A stretch of DNA of 64,000 bases from Holophagae bacterium (GCA_030429565.1 JAUIFE010000010.1:1-64000), one strand, 5' to 3'. Positions 1 to 9,678 are shown, counted from the stretch's first letter. Numbers and translations are program-made. The notes: a model not told the origin generated them from the letters alone.

Positions 1-124
1 GTGGTTTTTTTTGGTCACCCAATGGGTGTGTTATACGTTTGTGGTAAAGCGATTATAACCTGACCAAAAGGAACCACTTACTTTATTTCTGACCTTCTTT
101 TTTTCGTCTTATCGCGCCGCCTAG

Positions 125-1003
125 GTTCAAGCAGCTACTTTAGAATGCCTGAACGGGCTATCCGTAGGAGATGCCTTCGGCCAACTCTTTTTTCGTAACC
201 CGTTTCCTCGCGGTGGCACGCCACCCGAACCGCCTTGGCGTTGGACTGATGATACCGCCATGAGCCTGTCAGTTGTGGAGAACCTGTTTACTTTCGGTAA
301 AATTGATTCTGACGATTTGGCTTTCCGATTTTCGCGACGTTATGTTGCTGAGCCGAACCGTGGATATGGTAGTGGAGCACACGAAATTTTGGCCGGTATC
401 GCTTTTGGCAAGGCTTGGCGTGAGGTAGCCGCCGCAGTCTTCGGCGGACAAGGCTCGCTAGGCAACGGCGGGGCCATGCGTGCGGCGCCGATCGGCGTAT
501 TTTTTGCCCACGATTTAGAAGAAACGTCCGCGGCCGCCCGACGTTCCGCAATGGTGACCCATTCCCATCCAGAGGGTCAGGTTGGTGCCGAGGCTGTCGC
601 GTTGGCTGCGGCTCTCGCGGCTCGCGCCCGGCATACGGAAAGACCTGAACCAAAAGCCTTTTTAGAAAGCGTTATCAATCCACTGCCCCAGTCGGAAGTA
701 CGGCGTGGCCTGGAGAAGGCACTCACGATGCCCGCCAACACCCCTGTTGAAGACGTGGTCAGTTTGCTGGGGAACGGAAGCCGCATTACCGCCCAAGACA
801 CTGTGCCGGCAGCCCTATGGGTGTGCAGTCTATTCCTACACGATTACGAGGAAGCGTTGTGGCGAATCGTAACACTGGGCGGTGATATTGACACCAATGC
901 CGCTATTGTCGGTGGGGTAGTCGCAGCATTCACCGGTGAGGCCGGAATCCCGTCATCTTGGCTAGCTGCCAGGGAATCCTTGCCTAACCTATCGATTGGT
1001 TAG
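125..1003 (+). pseudogene. ADP-ribosylglycohydrolase (DraG-like), start codon lost
   Basis: The first ATG is at 260 and gives 247 residues. The same frame is open back to a TAG at 122-124 and encodes family-typical sequence before that ATG: GLSVGDAFG (about 155-181) and PPWRWTDDT (about 230-256). The TDDT motif supplies metal ligands in ADP-ribosylhydrolases, and the second metal motif DIDTNA lies near residue 210 of the ATG form. A protein started at 260 would lack half of the active site. No ATG, GTG or TTG is available between 125 and 259; only a CTG at 149 exists. I therefore read this as a gene that has lost its start, or one that uses a very unusual start. The rest of the frame is intact, so decay would be recent. 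The family removes ADP-ribose from proteins or nucleotides. Confidence 0.72.
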
Positions 1004-1010
1004 ACTGTGA

Positions 1011-1041
1011 GTAGAAAGTCAGAGGCGACCTGGCTTTCTAC
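1011..1041 (+). terminator. Hairpin after the ADP-ribosylglycohydrolase
   Basis: A 12-bp stem (1011-1022 with 1030-1041, one G-U pair) closes a 7-base loop 8 bases after the stop codon. There is no clear T-tract, so it may stabilise the 3' end rather than terminate. Confidence 0.45.
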
Positions 1042-1355
1042 CAGCTTGCTTTCACTTTAAACCATTGCCCGTGAGTTTTTTTTAAGCGAGGGCACCCACT
1101 TTTTTTGCCAAGTAGCAAGCCAGAGCACTCGCTTTTTGCTAACCCAAAGCCTTAGCCTGGACTAGCTTAATCAGCCCTCCCTACTAAAATACATCCATCA
1201 AGAAGTTCATTAACCTTGTTTATTCACCCCTTTCTGTTAAATTTCACTCGCCTAGCAGGGGTCGAAATCAAGACACAACTATTCCAAAACCGGTAACCCA
1301 CCGGCTAATTTTTCCTCTTCATTCACCGAATATAACTGTTAAGCAGCATTACCGC
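1042..1355. other. Intergenic, no gene seen
   Basis: An AT-rich stretch between the hairpin and the end of the transposase gene. I see no coding frame or clear signal in it. Confidence 0.5.
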
Positions 1356-2387
1356 CTACTCAAGGAATACGGCTTTCCCGGAACGAACACCTCGAACCCA
1401 TTTTTGACCCATTCTTGCCGCTGCTTCCCTCATGTGGGTTTCTGTTCCTGCGACGACCGAAAATAATTTCCCAAAGCGACCGGCGCTTTCGAGCCATTGA
1501 CTGGGATTGATCGACAGCCGTGTCAAAATCGGCGGCAGATGCTCAGGAATCGCTCCTGGCTTATCTGCAACAAGCTGTCGTCCGGTCCAATCCAAAATCT
1601 CGAGGTAGTTCGCTAAGTCAATAGAGAGAAAACCCTGGCGGTTTGGCTGGTCAGAAAGAGGACACAGCCAACTCTCAGAATCCGCTCGGGTTTTCAATTG
1701 ATGACCCCCTACTCCTGCATCGATCTGATTACTTTTTTGGCGTACGACCTGTTTTCGAATGCGCTCCTCGGCAGAGGTAAAGTAACTGGTCTCAGGTGTT
1801 TCTGCAAGGTTTGCCCGAATTGGATTAAGATCCACATAAACCAAACACGCCAAGACAGCGGCTTCATCCAACAGCGCCGTACTTTTGAAGCGGGCTTCCC
1901 AAAATCGGCCGGTGCAACCGTCCTCTTTATTCGCTTTTCGCGCTATGTACTCCTTTAAACATTTCATGAACCAGGAAATAGACGCTAGGCGCTGACGCAA
2001 TTCGCTGATGCGCTCTTCATCCTTGGTCAATTGCCTGATTTCCTTATCGGATGGCTCGAGTGGCAGCACTTTAGCATCGCGGCGCTTGGGATAAAGCAGG
2101 AGCCACCGCCGGGCAACATCCCTTGCCGGAGCTGACTGTGATAAATCGGGCCGATTTCTTAGGAGCACATGCACGTGGTTGTCCATCACCGCATAACCAC
2201 CAACATCAATCCAAAAGATTTCAGCCAAGCACTTAAGTCGTTGATGCAGCCAAACCTTGCGATAGTCGTAATTATTGCCGGTATGTGAATCCACACCATG
2301 CAGAAAGGCACGGCGTACACAGCGTGAAACACAATGATAAAAACCTTCGTGCTTATCGTCGATGATCAGAGAACGGGGGCGTGTCAT
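1356..2387 (-). CDS. REP-associated tyrosine transposase (RAYT, Y1/IS200-like)
   Basis: The 343-residue protein matches the Y1_Tnp/TnpA_REP family. It has an N-terminal YHCVSRCVRRAF motif, the HUH metal motif HVHVLL near residue 72, a putative nucleophilic tyrosine in KEYIARK near residue 147, and the family signature YVDLNPIRA. These enzymes cut and join single-stranded DNA at hairpin-forming or REP sequences. The ATG at 2387 was chosen over an upstream one because GGAGGT precedes it by 8 bases. The gene stands alone, has no IS200-type terminal hairpins that I can recognise, and lies next to a dense array of short repeats (2680-3550). That fits a domesticated RAYT acting on repeats rather than a self-mobile insertion sequence. 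Confidence 0.88.
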   Translation of the reverse strand: MTRPRSLIIDDKHEGFYHCVSRCVRRAFLHGVDSHTGNNYDYRKVWLHQRLKCLAEIFWIDVGGYAVMDNHVHVLLRNRPDLSQSAPARDVARRWLLLYPKRRDAKVLPLEPSDKEIRQLTKDEERISELRQRLASISWFMKCLKEYIARKANKEDGCTGRFWEARFKSTALLDEAAVLACLVYVDLNPIRANLAETPETSYFTSAEERIRKQVVRQKSNQIDAGVGGHQLKTRADSESWLCPLSDQPNRQGFLSIDLANYLEILDWTGRQLVADKPGAIPEHLPPILTRLSINPSQWLESAGRFGKLFSVVAGTETHMREAAARMGQKWVRGVRSGKAVFLE

Positions 2388-2505
2388 GAGTAGACCTCCA
2401 AATTTTTCGAATGAAGACACCTGGCAACTTAATGTCTCGTTGCGACAGCCCTTGTCATCACCCATGAAATTTTACAAATCAATTGAAAAAGCCAACCCCC
2501 CGCCG

Positions 2506-2710
2506 CACACTACCCTTTTACTCCCAATAAGTTAGACCTCTTTAATGCCCAACCGAAAAGATGACATTTCTGTTCACCCCAACATCTGCTTCCCCATTCT
2601 GGCTCCATCAGGAGATGCGACATGGAGAATCTTGCTTGGCGTGGCTTTGGTGAAAAGCGCTTGTCCTAACTCGAGGATGGAGAGAAAACAGTGAGTGTCC
2701 TGGCTTGGGA
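2506..2710. repeat. Long direct repeat, copy 1
   Basis: About 205 bases are repeated at 3155-3358 (offset 649) with only a few mismatches. It starts at CACACTACCC and ends within the first short repeat unit. Both copies contain a 30-codon ATG frame (MTFLFTPTSASP...) without a ribosome-binding site, which I do not call as a gene. Confidence 0.9.
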
Positions 2711-3140
2711 GTGGGAGGATGGAGAGAAAACAGTGAGTGTCCTGGCTTGGTACTGGCTTGGTACCTGGCTTCGTGCGTCCTGGCTTCGCTGGTTTCGTGC
2801 CCGCGAGGGTGCGCGGAGAATACAGTGGGTGTCCTGGCTTCGCTGGCTTCTGGCTTCGCTGGCTTCGTGCCCTGGCTTCGTGCCCGCGAGGGTGCGCGAA
2901 GAGGAGAATACAGTGGGTGTCCTGGCTTCGTGCGGTGTCCTGGCTTCGTGCGCGTCGAGGAGGAAAAACAGTGGGTGTCCCGGCTTCGTGCGGGTGTCCG
3001 TGCGCGTCGAGGAGGAAAAACAGTGGGTGTCCCGGCTTCGTGCGCCGGCTTCGTGCGTCCCGGCTTCGTGCGCCGGCTTCGTGCGCTGGTTTCGTGCCCG
3101 CGAGGGTGCGCGAAGAGGAGAATACAGTGGATGTCCTGGC
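2674..3140. repeat. Array of short GC-rich repeats, block 1
   Basis: Seven copies of the core ACAGTGRRTGTCC start at 2688, 2730, 2822, 2910, 2968, 3020 and 3124. They are separated by variants of 'tggcttcgtgc' and, in places, by 'cccgcgagggtgcgcg' plus an AAGAGGAGAAT linker. Frames of 150 or more codons exist here in several phases only because the repeat is low in stops. The predicted proteins are tandem junk (KPGHPLF-like) and are not real genes. The block lies directly upstream of the RAYT gene. Confidence 0.88.
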
Positions 3141-3154
3141 TATGTGCTCCGCCA

Positions 3155-3358
3155 CACACTACCCTTTTACTCCCAACAAGTTAGACCTCTTTAATGCCAA
3201 ACCGAAAAGATGACATTTCTGTTCACCCCAACATCTGCTTCCCCATTCTGGCTCCATCAGGAGATGCGATATGGAGAATCTTGCTTGGCGTGGCTTTGGT
3301 GAAAAGCGCTTGTCCTAACTCAAGGATGGAGAGAAAACAGTGAGTGTCCTGGCTTGGG
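3155..3358. repeat. Long direct repeat, copy 2
   Basis: The second copy of the 2506-2710 block. It differs at scattered bases, for example CAATAAG versus CAACAAG and GCGACATGG versus GCGATATGG. The low divergence suggests a fairly recent segmental duplication including the start of the short-repeat array. Confidence 0.9.
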
Positions 3359-3560
3359 AGGATGGAGAGAAAACAGTGAGTGTCCTGGCTTGGTACCTGG
3401 CTTGGGAGGATGGAGAGAAAACAGTGAGTGTCCTGGCTTGGTACGGCTGGTGTCCCGGCTTCGTGCGTCCCGGCTTCGTGCGCCGGCTTCGTGCGCTGGT
3501 TTCGTGCCCGCGAGGGTGCGCGAAGAGGAGAATACAGTGGATGTCCTGGCTTCGTGCTCT
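3323..3560. repeat. Array of short GC-rich repeats, block 2
   Basis: Four more copies of the core ACAGTGRRTGTCC start at 3337, 3373, 3421 and 3534, again with 'tggcttggtac' and 'tttcgtgcccgcgagggtgc' segments. This is a shorter version of block 1 following the second long repeat. Confidence 0.86.
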
Positions 3561-4187
3561 ATTGCCACCCAGCCTCAAAAACAGCCCTGAATTGACGGCT
3601 TAATCCTAATACGCGCAGGCAGGACGGCGAAAAGATCAGACCCAACCACTCTGATCTATGTGCCGATGAGTTAGGACGCATCGCTTGTGACCTGTGGCAC
3701 GCTTTTTCCTTCGTTCCGATCGCAGGACACTATCAGGTTTACGGAAAAGGAAGAACGATGGTGGGCGTTGTCCGGGAAAAGTACAACACTCAGACCTTAA
3801 GGGGGCGATTCTTGGCGGCGCCATCGGACAACCTGTTGGGCTGCAACTCGCAGGAAAAATGCTCGATGTACTTTTCAAGTACACGCCGAACGCTGTCTCG
3901 GTGCGCTTCTCCAACGCGGTTCGCACCAACCCTTGACGTTTCCTGCGTCAAAACTTGCCAGAAGGTATCCACCCGAATCGCACACTTTCGGTCAGAAGGA
4001 AACCGAAGCGGTGGTTGGTTCAGCGCCCTAGGTGAGCAGGTCCTTGCCACCTCGAAATAAGGCTAAATTGCAAAATGTAAGACCACACAAGACAAATTCT
4101 TGGTTCATGAACATTGTCCGATTTAGCGGTCGAGGATTAGCCATCAACCCAGAACGAAACCGACTTTGTCTGAGCGGCTTGGCGTTG
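3561..4187. other. Intergenic, no confident gene
   Basis: About 620 bases. One frame near 3800 reads LKGAILGGAIGQPVG, faintly like the start of an ADP-ribosylglycohydrolase, but the next residues do not continue the family and I do not call it. Nothing else is recognisable. Confidence 0.45.
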
Positions 4188-4217
4188 AAAAAGGCCGCGT
4201 TTTAGCGCGGCCTTTTC
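4188..4217. terminator. Strong hairpin terminator
   Basis: AAGGCCGCG (4191-4199) pairs with CGCGGCCTT (4206-4214), flanked by A-run and T-run, so it could act on both strands. It lies 25 bases beyond the stop of the minus-strand surface-protein gene. Confidence 0.85.
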
Positions 4218-4242
4218 CTTGCTTTAGTTTGTTTAGACTGGC

Positions 4243-6336
4243 TTAGGCGTGTTGACGACGGCGCAGGACAAGAGCGCCGCAGGCGGTTAAGACGATCATC
4301 AGGAAAAAGCTCCACTCGCCCATGGTTGGCACGGTTTGCACAGCACCACCGAAGGCACCTGCGCCGGCGACGCTAACTTCGTAGACCTCGTCGGGACCGA
4401 CGATGACGTTAATGGTGCCGGTGCCGTCGTCACCGATGGAGACCCGTTCGATGCTGGTGCTGCCGTCGGCGCGGGTGATGCGCACGTCGTATTCGCAACC
4501 GGCCGTACCGCGAACGGTGATGCCGCTTTGACCCAAGGGTGCAATGTTGCTGATGCCGCCTTCGGCGCAGAGCGTGCCAGGCTCGCCGACTTCGGCTTGC
4601 ATGCCTTCGGTGATGGTGATGTCGATGACGGCCGTGCCGCCCGGTCCAATGAGGACGCGTTGCAGTTGGCTTGCGCCGTTGCCGAGGGTAATCAATACGT
4701 CGTAGGCACAATCGTAGCTACCGGTGACGGTAATGCCGTTATCACCGACGGGGGCCAAGGCAACGGTCGGGGTGGCGCAGTCCAAACCGATTTCGTACAA
4801 GGTGGTGGTGCCGCTGACTTCGTTGCCGACGGCGAGCATGGGGATTAAGGTGGGGCTGTCGGCGGCGGCGATGAACTGCAAACCCTCAGGGCCAAGGTCC
4901 CCGGCAGCGGCGGTTTCGGCATCAACGGTGAAATTGCGGTTATTAATATAAGTAATGAACGAAGGCGCGGTTGGTACGGATAAATCGTACATAGCGATGC
5001 CGCCAACTCGTTCCAAGCCAACGAAACCGTAGTTCACACCGGCAATTTGACCGACAGCAACACCTTCGGGTTCAGGGCCTTTGTCATCGCTGCGCGCGTC
5101 GAAGGAATCGTTGTCGTCGTTGTTGCTGTTGAACTGAGCAGGCAACCGATCAGCGATAAGCACTTCTAAATCGTCGCCGGAATCGTAAACGAGCGCGCCG
5201 GTGCCACCGTTCCAAACGGAAAAGGAACGCGCACCGTAGGCGTAAATTTCTTCGTATTCAGGGTCGGCGTCGGTGTTGCCCAAAGTGGTGGTGATGTTTA
5301 AGCGACCCAAAACGGCGTCGTCCTGCAAGGTGGCGGCATTGGGGAACACGGCGGGGTCCAGGGTCAAATCGTGCAGGCGATCCTCTTCGCTGTAACCGTC
5401 GTAATCACGGGCGTCACCTTCGTTGGCGGTGAACAGGTAGGTTTGGCCGCCACTCTCAAAAGCCACCACGGCGTCGGGCTGGTACATGCCAAAGACGGGA
5501 TAGGTGGTGATGTTGATTGCGTCATCGCGGTTACTGGCATCAAAACCGTTGCCGGCCAAGCTGTGATCTTTGAATCCCAAACCGATCAGGCTGGTGACGG
5601 TGCCGGCGTTGATGTCGATGACGGCAACGGCGTTGTTTTCCTGGAGGGTCACCCAGGCGGTGCCGCTGTCGGCGGACACGGCGATGTACTCGGGTTCCAA
5701 ATCCTGAGCAACGGTAGCCCCTGGCACAAAGATACGAATGCTGGGATCCAAACCACCGCCGTTAAACGCGGTAAAACCAACGGAGGTAACGTTGGCTTGG
5801 GTCACGGCAGCCACACCACCACTGATGTCAACGATGGACACGGTGCCCTCGGGATCGATGGTCACCTCGTCGTTGGGTTCGCCTTCGTTGGCAACCAACA
5901 CTTTGGTGCCGTCAGGGGTGAAGGTCACCATATCGGGCAAAGCACCGACGGTCACGGACGACAAAAAGCCACCGTTGTTGTCAAAAAGGACGAGGGTGCC
6001 GGGATCGGTTTTGGGGTCGGCCGCAACGGCCACGGCCACAACACCGTTGTGCACGGCGACACTGTTGGCCTGAGCGCCATAAGCGGCAATGCTGATGGAA
6101 AAGGCGCGGGTCATATAAGCGGGATCACTGATGTCCAACACGTCGACCGCACCACTGCTGCCGTTGACCACAAACAAGCGATCACTGCTGGGATCAAAGG
6201 CGACGATTTCCGCCGCGCTGTCGTCAAAAATGCCGGTGGCATAGCTGCCTTTCACACTTAAGGTGATGGGTACGCCGGCCGAAAGCACGGTGGCAAAAAA
6301 CAAACACACAACAAACGCCAAACAACTTCTCTTCAT
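4243..6336 (-). CDS. Choice-of-anchor I beta-propeller protein with IPTL-CTERM tail
   Basis: The 697-residue exported protein starts with a signal peptide (MKRSCLAFVVCLFFATVLSAG). The ATG at 6336 has GGAG upstream; a longer frame to 6684 has no signal and is rejected. The body reads as lactonase/YncE-like propeller repeats (DRLFVVNGSSGAVDVLDIS, GTKVLVANEGEPND), the pattern of the choice-of-anchor I family. Two Ig-like repeats of about 65 residues follow (YDVLITLGNGASQLQRVLIG and YDVRITRADGSTSIERVSIG). The C-terminus has VPTMGEW, a hydrophobic helix and RRRQHA, the three-part pattern of IPTL-CTERM sorting signals that are removed by an exosortase-like enzyme. It is probably a surface or secreted protein; ligand unknown. 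Confidence 0.88.
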   Translation of the reverse strand: MKRSCLAFVVCLFFATVLSAGVPITLSVKGSYATGIFDDSAAEIVAFDPSSDRLFVVNGSSGAVDVLDISDPAYMTRAFSISIAAYGAQANSVAVHNGVVAVAVAADPKTDPGTLVLFDNNGGFLSSVTVGALPDMVTFTPDGTKVLVANEGEPNDEVTIDPEGTVSIVDISGGVAAVTQANVTSVGFTAFNGGGLDPSIRIFVPGATVAQDLEPEYIAVSADSGTAWVTLQENNAVAVIDINAGTVTSLIGLGFKDHSLAGNGFDASNRDDAINITTYPVFGMYQPDAVVAFESGGQTYLFTANEGDARDYDGYSEEDRLHDLTLDPAVFPNAATLQDDAVLGRLNITTTLGNTDADPEYEEIYAYGARSFSVWNGGTGALVYDSGDDLEVLIADRLPAQFNSNNDDNDSFDARSDDKGPEPEGVAVGQIAGVNYGFVGLERVGGIAMYDLSVPTAPSFITYINNRNFTVDAETAAAGDLGPEGLQFIAAADSPTLIPMLAVGNEVSGTTTLYEIGLDCATPTVALAPVGDNGITVTGSYDCAYDVLITLGNGASQLQRVLIGPGGTAVIDITITEGMQAEVGEPGTLCAEGGISNIAPLGQSGITVRGTAGCEYDVRITRADGSTSIERVSIGDDGTGTINVIVGPDEVYEVSVAGAGAFGGAVQTVPTMGEWSFFLMIVLTACGALVLRRRQHA

Positions 6337-7005
6337 AAAGCTCCGCTCCCAATATAAAGTCGTCGGCACCGAAAAACGCACCAAACACAGGTCGCAAAAC
6401 AGGCAATCCGGCCGCGAGGCCGGCATGGCAATGGCTGCGAAAAAACAATACGAAAGGCGCGCACGGCAGAACCGCGACAGGTAAAAATGAATGGCCCAAA
6501 CGGCGTCCCGAGGGTGACGGCGTTTCGTCATGGCGAAATTCCTACGAATCAATAGCAGGAAAGACGGCCGCACACGGTTGCGGGACAGGTGACCAAAACC
6601 AAGCAGTATCGGCGGCGCGTGGCGCAGTCGTTTCATTTGGAACAAGGGCATGGTGCCGGACGGGGCGACCACCCTGCTCCGCAAACCATCAGCGCCTGTC
6701 GGTTACCCGATCACCCCGGCGAACACGGCTCAGCTCAGGCAAAAATCAGCCAAGTATGGGTCGCGGTGGCTAATTTTTGATGAAGGTGGCGTGACAAAGC
6801 GATGGCTTTCGGATGAAAAAGCCATGAGGAATGCCTCAAAAGCACAGCACACAAAGCGTGGACCTAAGTTGAGCGATTCGGGTGGATGAAATCGCAAAAT
6901 ATGTTGGTGCGAAACGTGTTGGAAAAGGCGCACCTCGGTCGCGCACGCCACGTGCCGGCAGTACGGCGAGCATTTTCACGAGACGTTGTAGCCCAACGCT
7001 TGACG
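6337..7005. other. Intergenic
   Basis: About 670 bases between two minus-strand genes. An 8-bp hairpin (6802-6809 with 6818-6825) lies downstream of the membrane-protein gene but has no T-tract. No gene was recognised; the promoter of the propeller gene should lie between 6337 and about 6600. Confidence 0.45.
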
Positions 7006-7962
7006 TTAAAGCGTCTCACCGCCGCGACGATCCGCGGCCGCCAGCCGGGCGTCACTGAGCCAAGGCGAACAGGGGGCGGCATCGGCAGCAGCGGCGCGGC
7101 GCGCCCGTTGGGTTTCTTCCAGCTCGGCAACGGCACTCAGGTCATCCTCGGTCAACGGCGTCAAGGCCACGACAGGACGATAATCGACATCCATGCCGCG
7201 CCGCACATTGGCACTGGGCAGTCCAAGATCAAGCGCCATCGCACCTTGCCGGTGGCAATCGGGACACTGGAACACGGAAACCAGGACATGGGTTTGCAAA
7301 TTCACGTTGATGACGGGTTCCAATTGGTTGATGTAGGCCCAATGTACATCCCCCAGGGCTTCCAGGTCGACGGCGTCCTCTTCGGGCGGCGCCAAATAAA
7401 AGGATTTCGGATCTTCAATCCAGCCATGACAGGCTTCGCAATAAACGCGGCGACAACCGGCGGCGCGCATGCCGGCCAAGCCGGCGACCAAAACCCACTC
7501 AACCAGCCAAAAAAGCCAGAGCATGGGCGCCTGGGGACGGTGATGGAAGTGGGCGGGCCAACCGTGTTGCGCGACATCAAACAACATCAGAAACCAGTGG
7601 GCGGGGGCGGAAATGCCGAACCACACCTCAAGCGGTGACACGGCACGCATGCCCTTAAAGCTAATCGAAAGCGCGGTGGACCAGGAAACATAAAGCCCAA
7701 GCGTGGCAAGAAATGCACCCAAGCTCCCTAAAACGATACGGTTGCGACAATGACCCAGCCGCCCAATCCAGGCGGTCGCCCAGCCGTTGAGATAGCCCAA
7801 AAAAAGCGCCAACAGCAGAGAGCCAACCCCAAACACGGGGTTATGCACGGTGGCATAACCGTGCAGGAAACCAATCCCGAACACGAACAATGCCCCAAAA
7901 GGGACAAACAACATCGCGAAAGGACTGACGCGTCCACTGAGCTGGTAGGGTTGTCGTTGCAT
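7006..7962 (-). CDS. Membrane protein with cytosolic zinc-ribbon-like CxxC pairs
   Basis: A 318-residue protein that I cannot assign to a family. About five to six hydrophobic segments fill the first 170 residues (FVPFGALFVFGIGF, VFGVGSLLLALFLGY, LGSLGAFLATLGLYVSW, MLWLFWLVEWVLVAGLAG). A soluble part follows with CEAC near residue 175 and CPDC near 240, which could together bind one zinc. The tail is rich in Ala, Arg and Glu. I chose the ATG at 7962 because GAGG lies 7 bases upstream; a GTG at 7968 is too close to it. It stands alone between two opposite or separate units. Confidence 0.7.
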   Translation of the reverse strand: MQRQPYQLSGRVSPFAMLFVPFGALFVFGIGFLHGYATVHNPVFGVGSLLLALFLGYLNGWATAWIGRLGHCRNRIVLGSLGAFLATLGLYVSWSTALSISFKGMRAVSPLEVWFGISAPAHWFLMLFDVAQHGWPAHFHHRPQAPMLWLFWLVEWVLVAGLAGMRAAGCRRVYCEACHGWIEDPKSFYLAPPEEDAVDLEALGDVHWAYINQLEPVINVNLQTHVLVSVFQCPDCHRQGAMALDLGLPSANVRRGMDVDYRPVVALTPLTEDDLSAVAELEETQRARRAAAADAAPCSPWLSDARLAAADRRGGETL

Positions 7963-8388
7963 ACTCACGCCTCATTTCACCCATGATCCGCCGGATACGG
8001 TGACATCGTCGCTAGGTCATTGGGTTTGCATGAATCGCCCGAGAAACCGAGGACAGCACAATGCTCAAGCCAAACACGTCCAGGGTGTCGACACAAAGCA
8101 ACGGCAAAAGATGCACGGCAGGATCCACCTCGGCGAAACAAGCAGCGCTTCGAAAAGTTTCCGGGTAAAGAGGGCCTTGAAACCTTATGCGCATTTTTAC
8201 AGGAAATTCGTCAGAAGAAATTGTAAAACCTCTCAAAATTTTCACAAAATCACGAATCTTCAAGTTGTCGCAATCAAGTTGGCCCCACCTCGGCGACAGG
8301 TGTCGGCAAGAAAACCACCTGCTTCGTGTTATGGTTGTCGCCAAAATCCATCACTCAAGGCGCCACGATTCTACCCGAAAGGACCCGC
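7963..8388. other. Divergent intergenic region
   Basis: About 425 bases between divergent genes. It must carry promoters for both; I see no distinctive operator or RNA. Confidence 0.4.
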
Positions 8389-9678
8389 ATGCTCACTCGC
8401 TTTTTCTCTTGTGCGTCTCACCGATTGCCGGCTAGGTTGACGCTGCTGTTGCTGGCTGGGTTATTGCCCCAATGTCGCCAACCAAAACCGACCCCGCCGA
8501 CCCCACCCCCACCGCCACCGGCGGGTCACCAGTTCGTTCAAATCGAAACCTGGCCGGCGCTGATCGACGATACGGATGCCGAGAGTTTGGATCGCGCCTT
8601 GGCGCGGCAACTGAACTGGCTGGCGGCCAAACCGGCGGACTGGACCTGCCGCGTTGGTCCTTATCGCGTGGAGCGAGCACGACTGACGGCCACGCTGACA
8701 CGGTTCCGCGAGCTCTGGGCCGAGCACCACCGGCAACCGCCGGCATTGCAGCAAGCGCTCCAGCAGGAATTCGACCTCTACCAATGGACCTACAACGATC
8801 AAAACAGGATTCTGTTAACGGGATACTATGCACCGATCATCGCGGGTCGCCGCAGCCGGGACAAGCAATACCGTTTCCCAATCTACCGCCGCCCCGACGA
8901 CCTGCTGACGATTCAGGTCGATGCCTTTGAGCCGCGATTTCTGCAGCCAGGCAGCGCGTTGCGCGGCGGTTCACTGGTTGCCAGACTCGACGGTAAAAAG
9001 GTGGTTCCCTATTACGATCGCGCCGCCATTGACGGTGCCGGCCGTTTGGCCGGGCGCGGTCTCGAATTGGTTTACTTGGACAACTACTGGCAACAATTTT
9101 CGTTTCACATCCAGGGCGGCGGTTTCATTCAACTGGATGACGGTTCGTACATGAAGCTGAACTACGGCGGCAAAAATGGGCGCGCCTATGTCTCGGTGGG
9201 CAAGCTACTCATCGAATCGGGCGACATCGCGCGCGAAGACATGTCGATGCAAGCGCTGTCGGCCTATTTCGCGGCCAACCCGGACGCGGTCGAACGTTTT
9301 TGTTACCAAAACCCGAGTTACGTCTTCTACCAATGGGACGGCAAAACCTATCGCGAATTAAAACCAGACCTGTTCCCGCACGGCTCGTTGGGTTTTCCAG
9401 TAACCACCAAACGCAGCCTGGCCTTTGACAAAAAGTATTTTGGCGGCGGCATGTTGGCTTTTGTAAGCGGTGTCATCCAACGCAGCGATACCCAGGCGGA
9501 ACCGTTCAGCCGTTTTGCCTTGGATCAGGACACGGGCGGTGCGATTCGCGAAAACCACGTCGATGTGTTCATGGGCGCGGGCGATGCGGCACTCAACCAA
9601 GCCGGGTTCCTCAAAGATCGCAAAGGTGCGGTCTACTTTTTAATTCTCAAACCCCAAATCGCAAACCCGGCCGGTTAA
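8389..9678 (+). CDS. mltA: Membrane-bound lytic murein transglycosylase A
   Basis: The 429-residue protein matches MltA. It has an N-terminal hydrophobic segment ending LLPQC, a non-canonical lipobox that may still be lipidated, then a proline-rich linker (PKPTPPTPPPPPP). The MltA domain follows (LTGYYAPIIAGRR, FLQPGSALRGGSLVARLDGKKVVPYYDR) and then the C-terminal 3D domain (ALDQDTGGAIRENHVDVFMGAG) with its conserved aspartates. The family cleaves the MurNAc-GlcNAc bond of peptidoglycan to give 1,6-anhydro products at the inner face of the outer membrane. The ATG at 8389 has AAGGA upstream and starts the signal sequence. It is a single-gene unit. Confidence 0.93.
   Translation: MLTRFFSCASHRLPARLTLLLLAGLLPQCRQPKPTPPTPPPPPPAGHQFVQIETWPALIDDTDAESLDRALARQLNWLAAKPADWTCRVGPYRVERARLTATLTRFRELWAEHHRQPPALQQALQQEFDLYQWTYNDQNRILLTGYYAPIIAGRRSRDKQYRFPIYRRPDDLLTIQVDAFEPRFLQPGSALRGGSLVARLDGKKVVPYYDRAAIDGAGRLAGRGLELVYLDNYWQQFSFHIQGGGFIQLDDGSYMKLNYGGKNGRAYVSVGKLLIESGDIAREDMSMQALSAYFAANPDAVERFCYQNPSYVFYQWDGKTYRELKPDLFPHGSLGFPVTTKRSLAFDKKYFGGGMLAFVSGVIQRSDTQAEPFSRFALDQDTGGAIRENHVDVFMGAGDAALNQAGFLKDRKGAVYFLILKPQIANPAG

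Noticed and set aside
2574..3213. Overlapping frames of 150-190 codons on both strands in the repeat array
   Set aside because: All are by-products of the tandem repeats; their proteins are simple repeats, several phases are equally open, and none has a ribosome-binding site.
3694..3936. Possible second ADP-ribosylglycohydrolase fragment (LKGAILGGAIGQPVG)
   Set aside because: The following residues do not match the family, the key Asp is Gln, and no other motif is present.
5371..6261. Plus-strand frame of 296 codons opposite the propeller protein
   Set aside because: Antisense shadow of a well-supported gene with a signal peptide and sorting tail.
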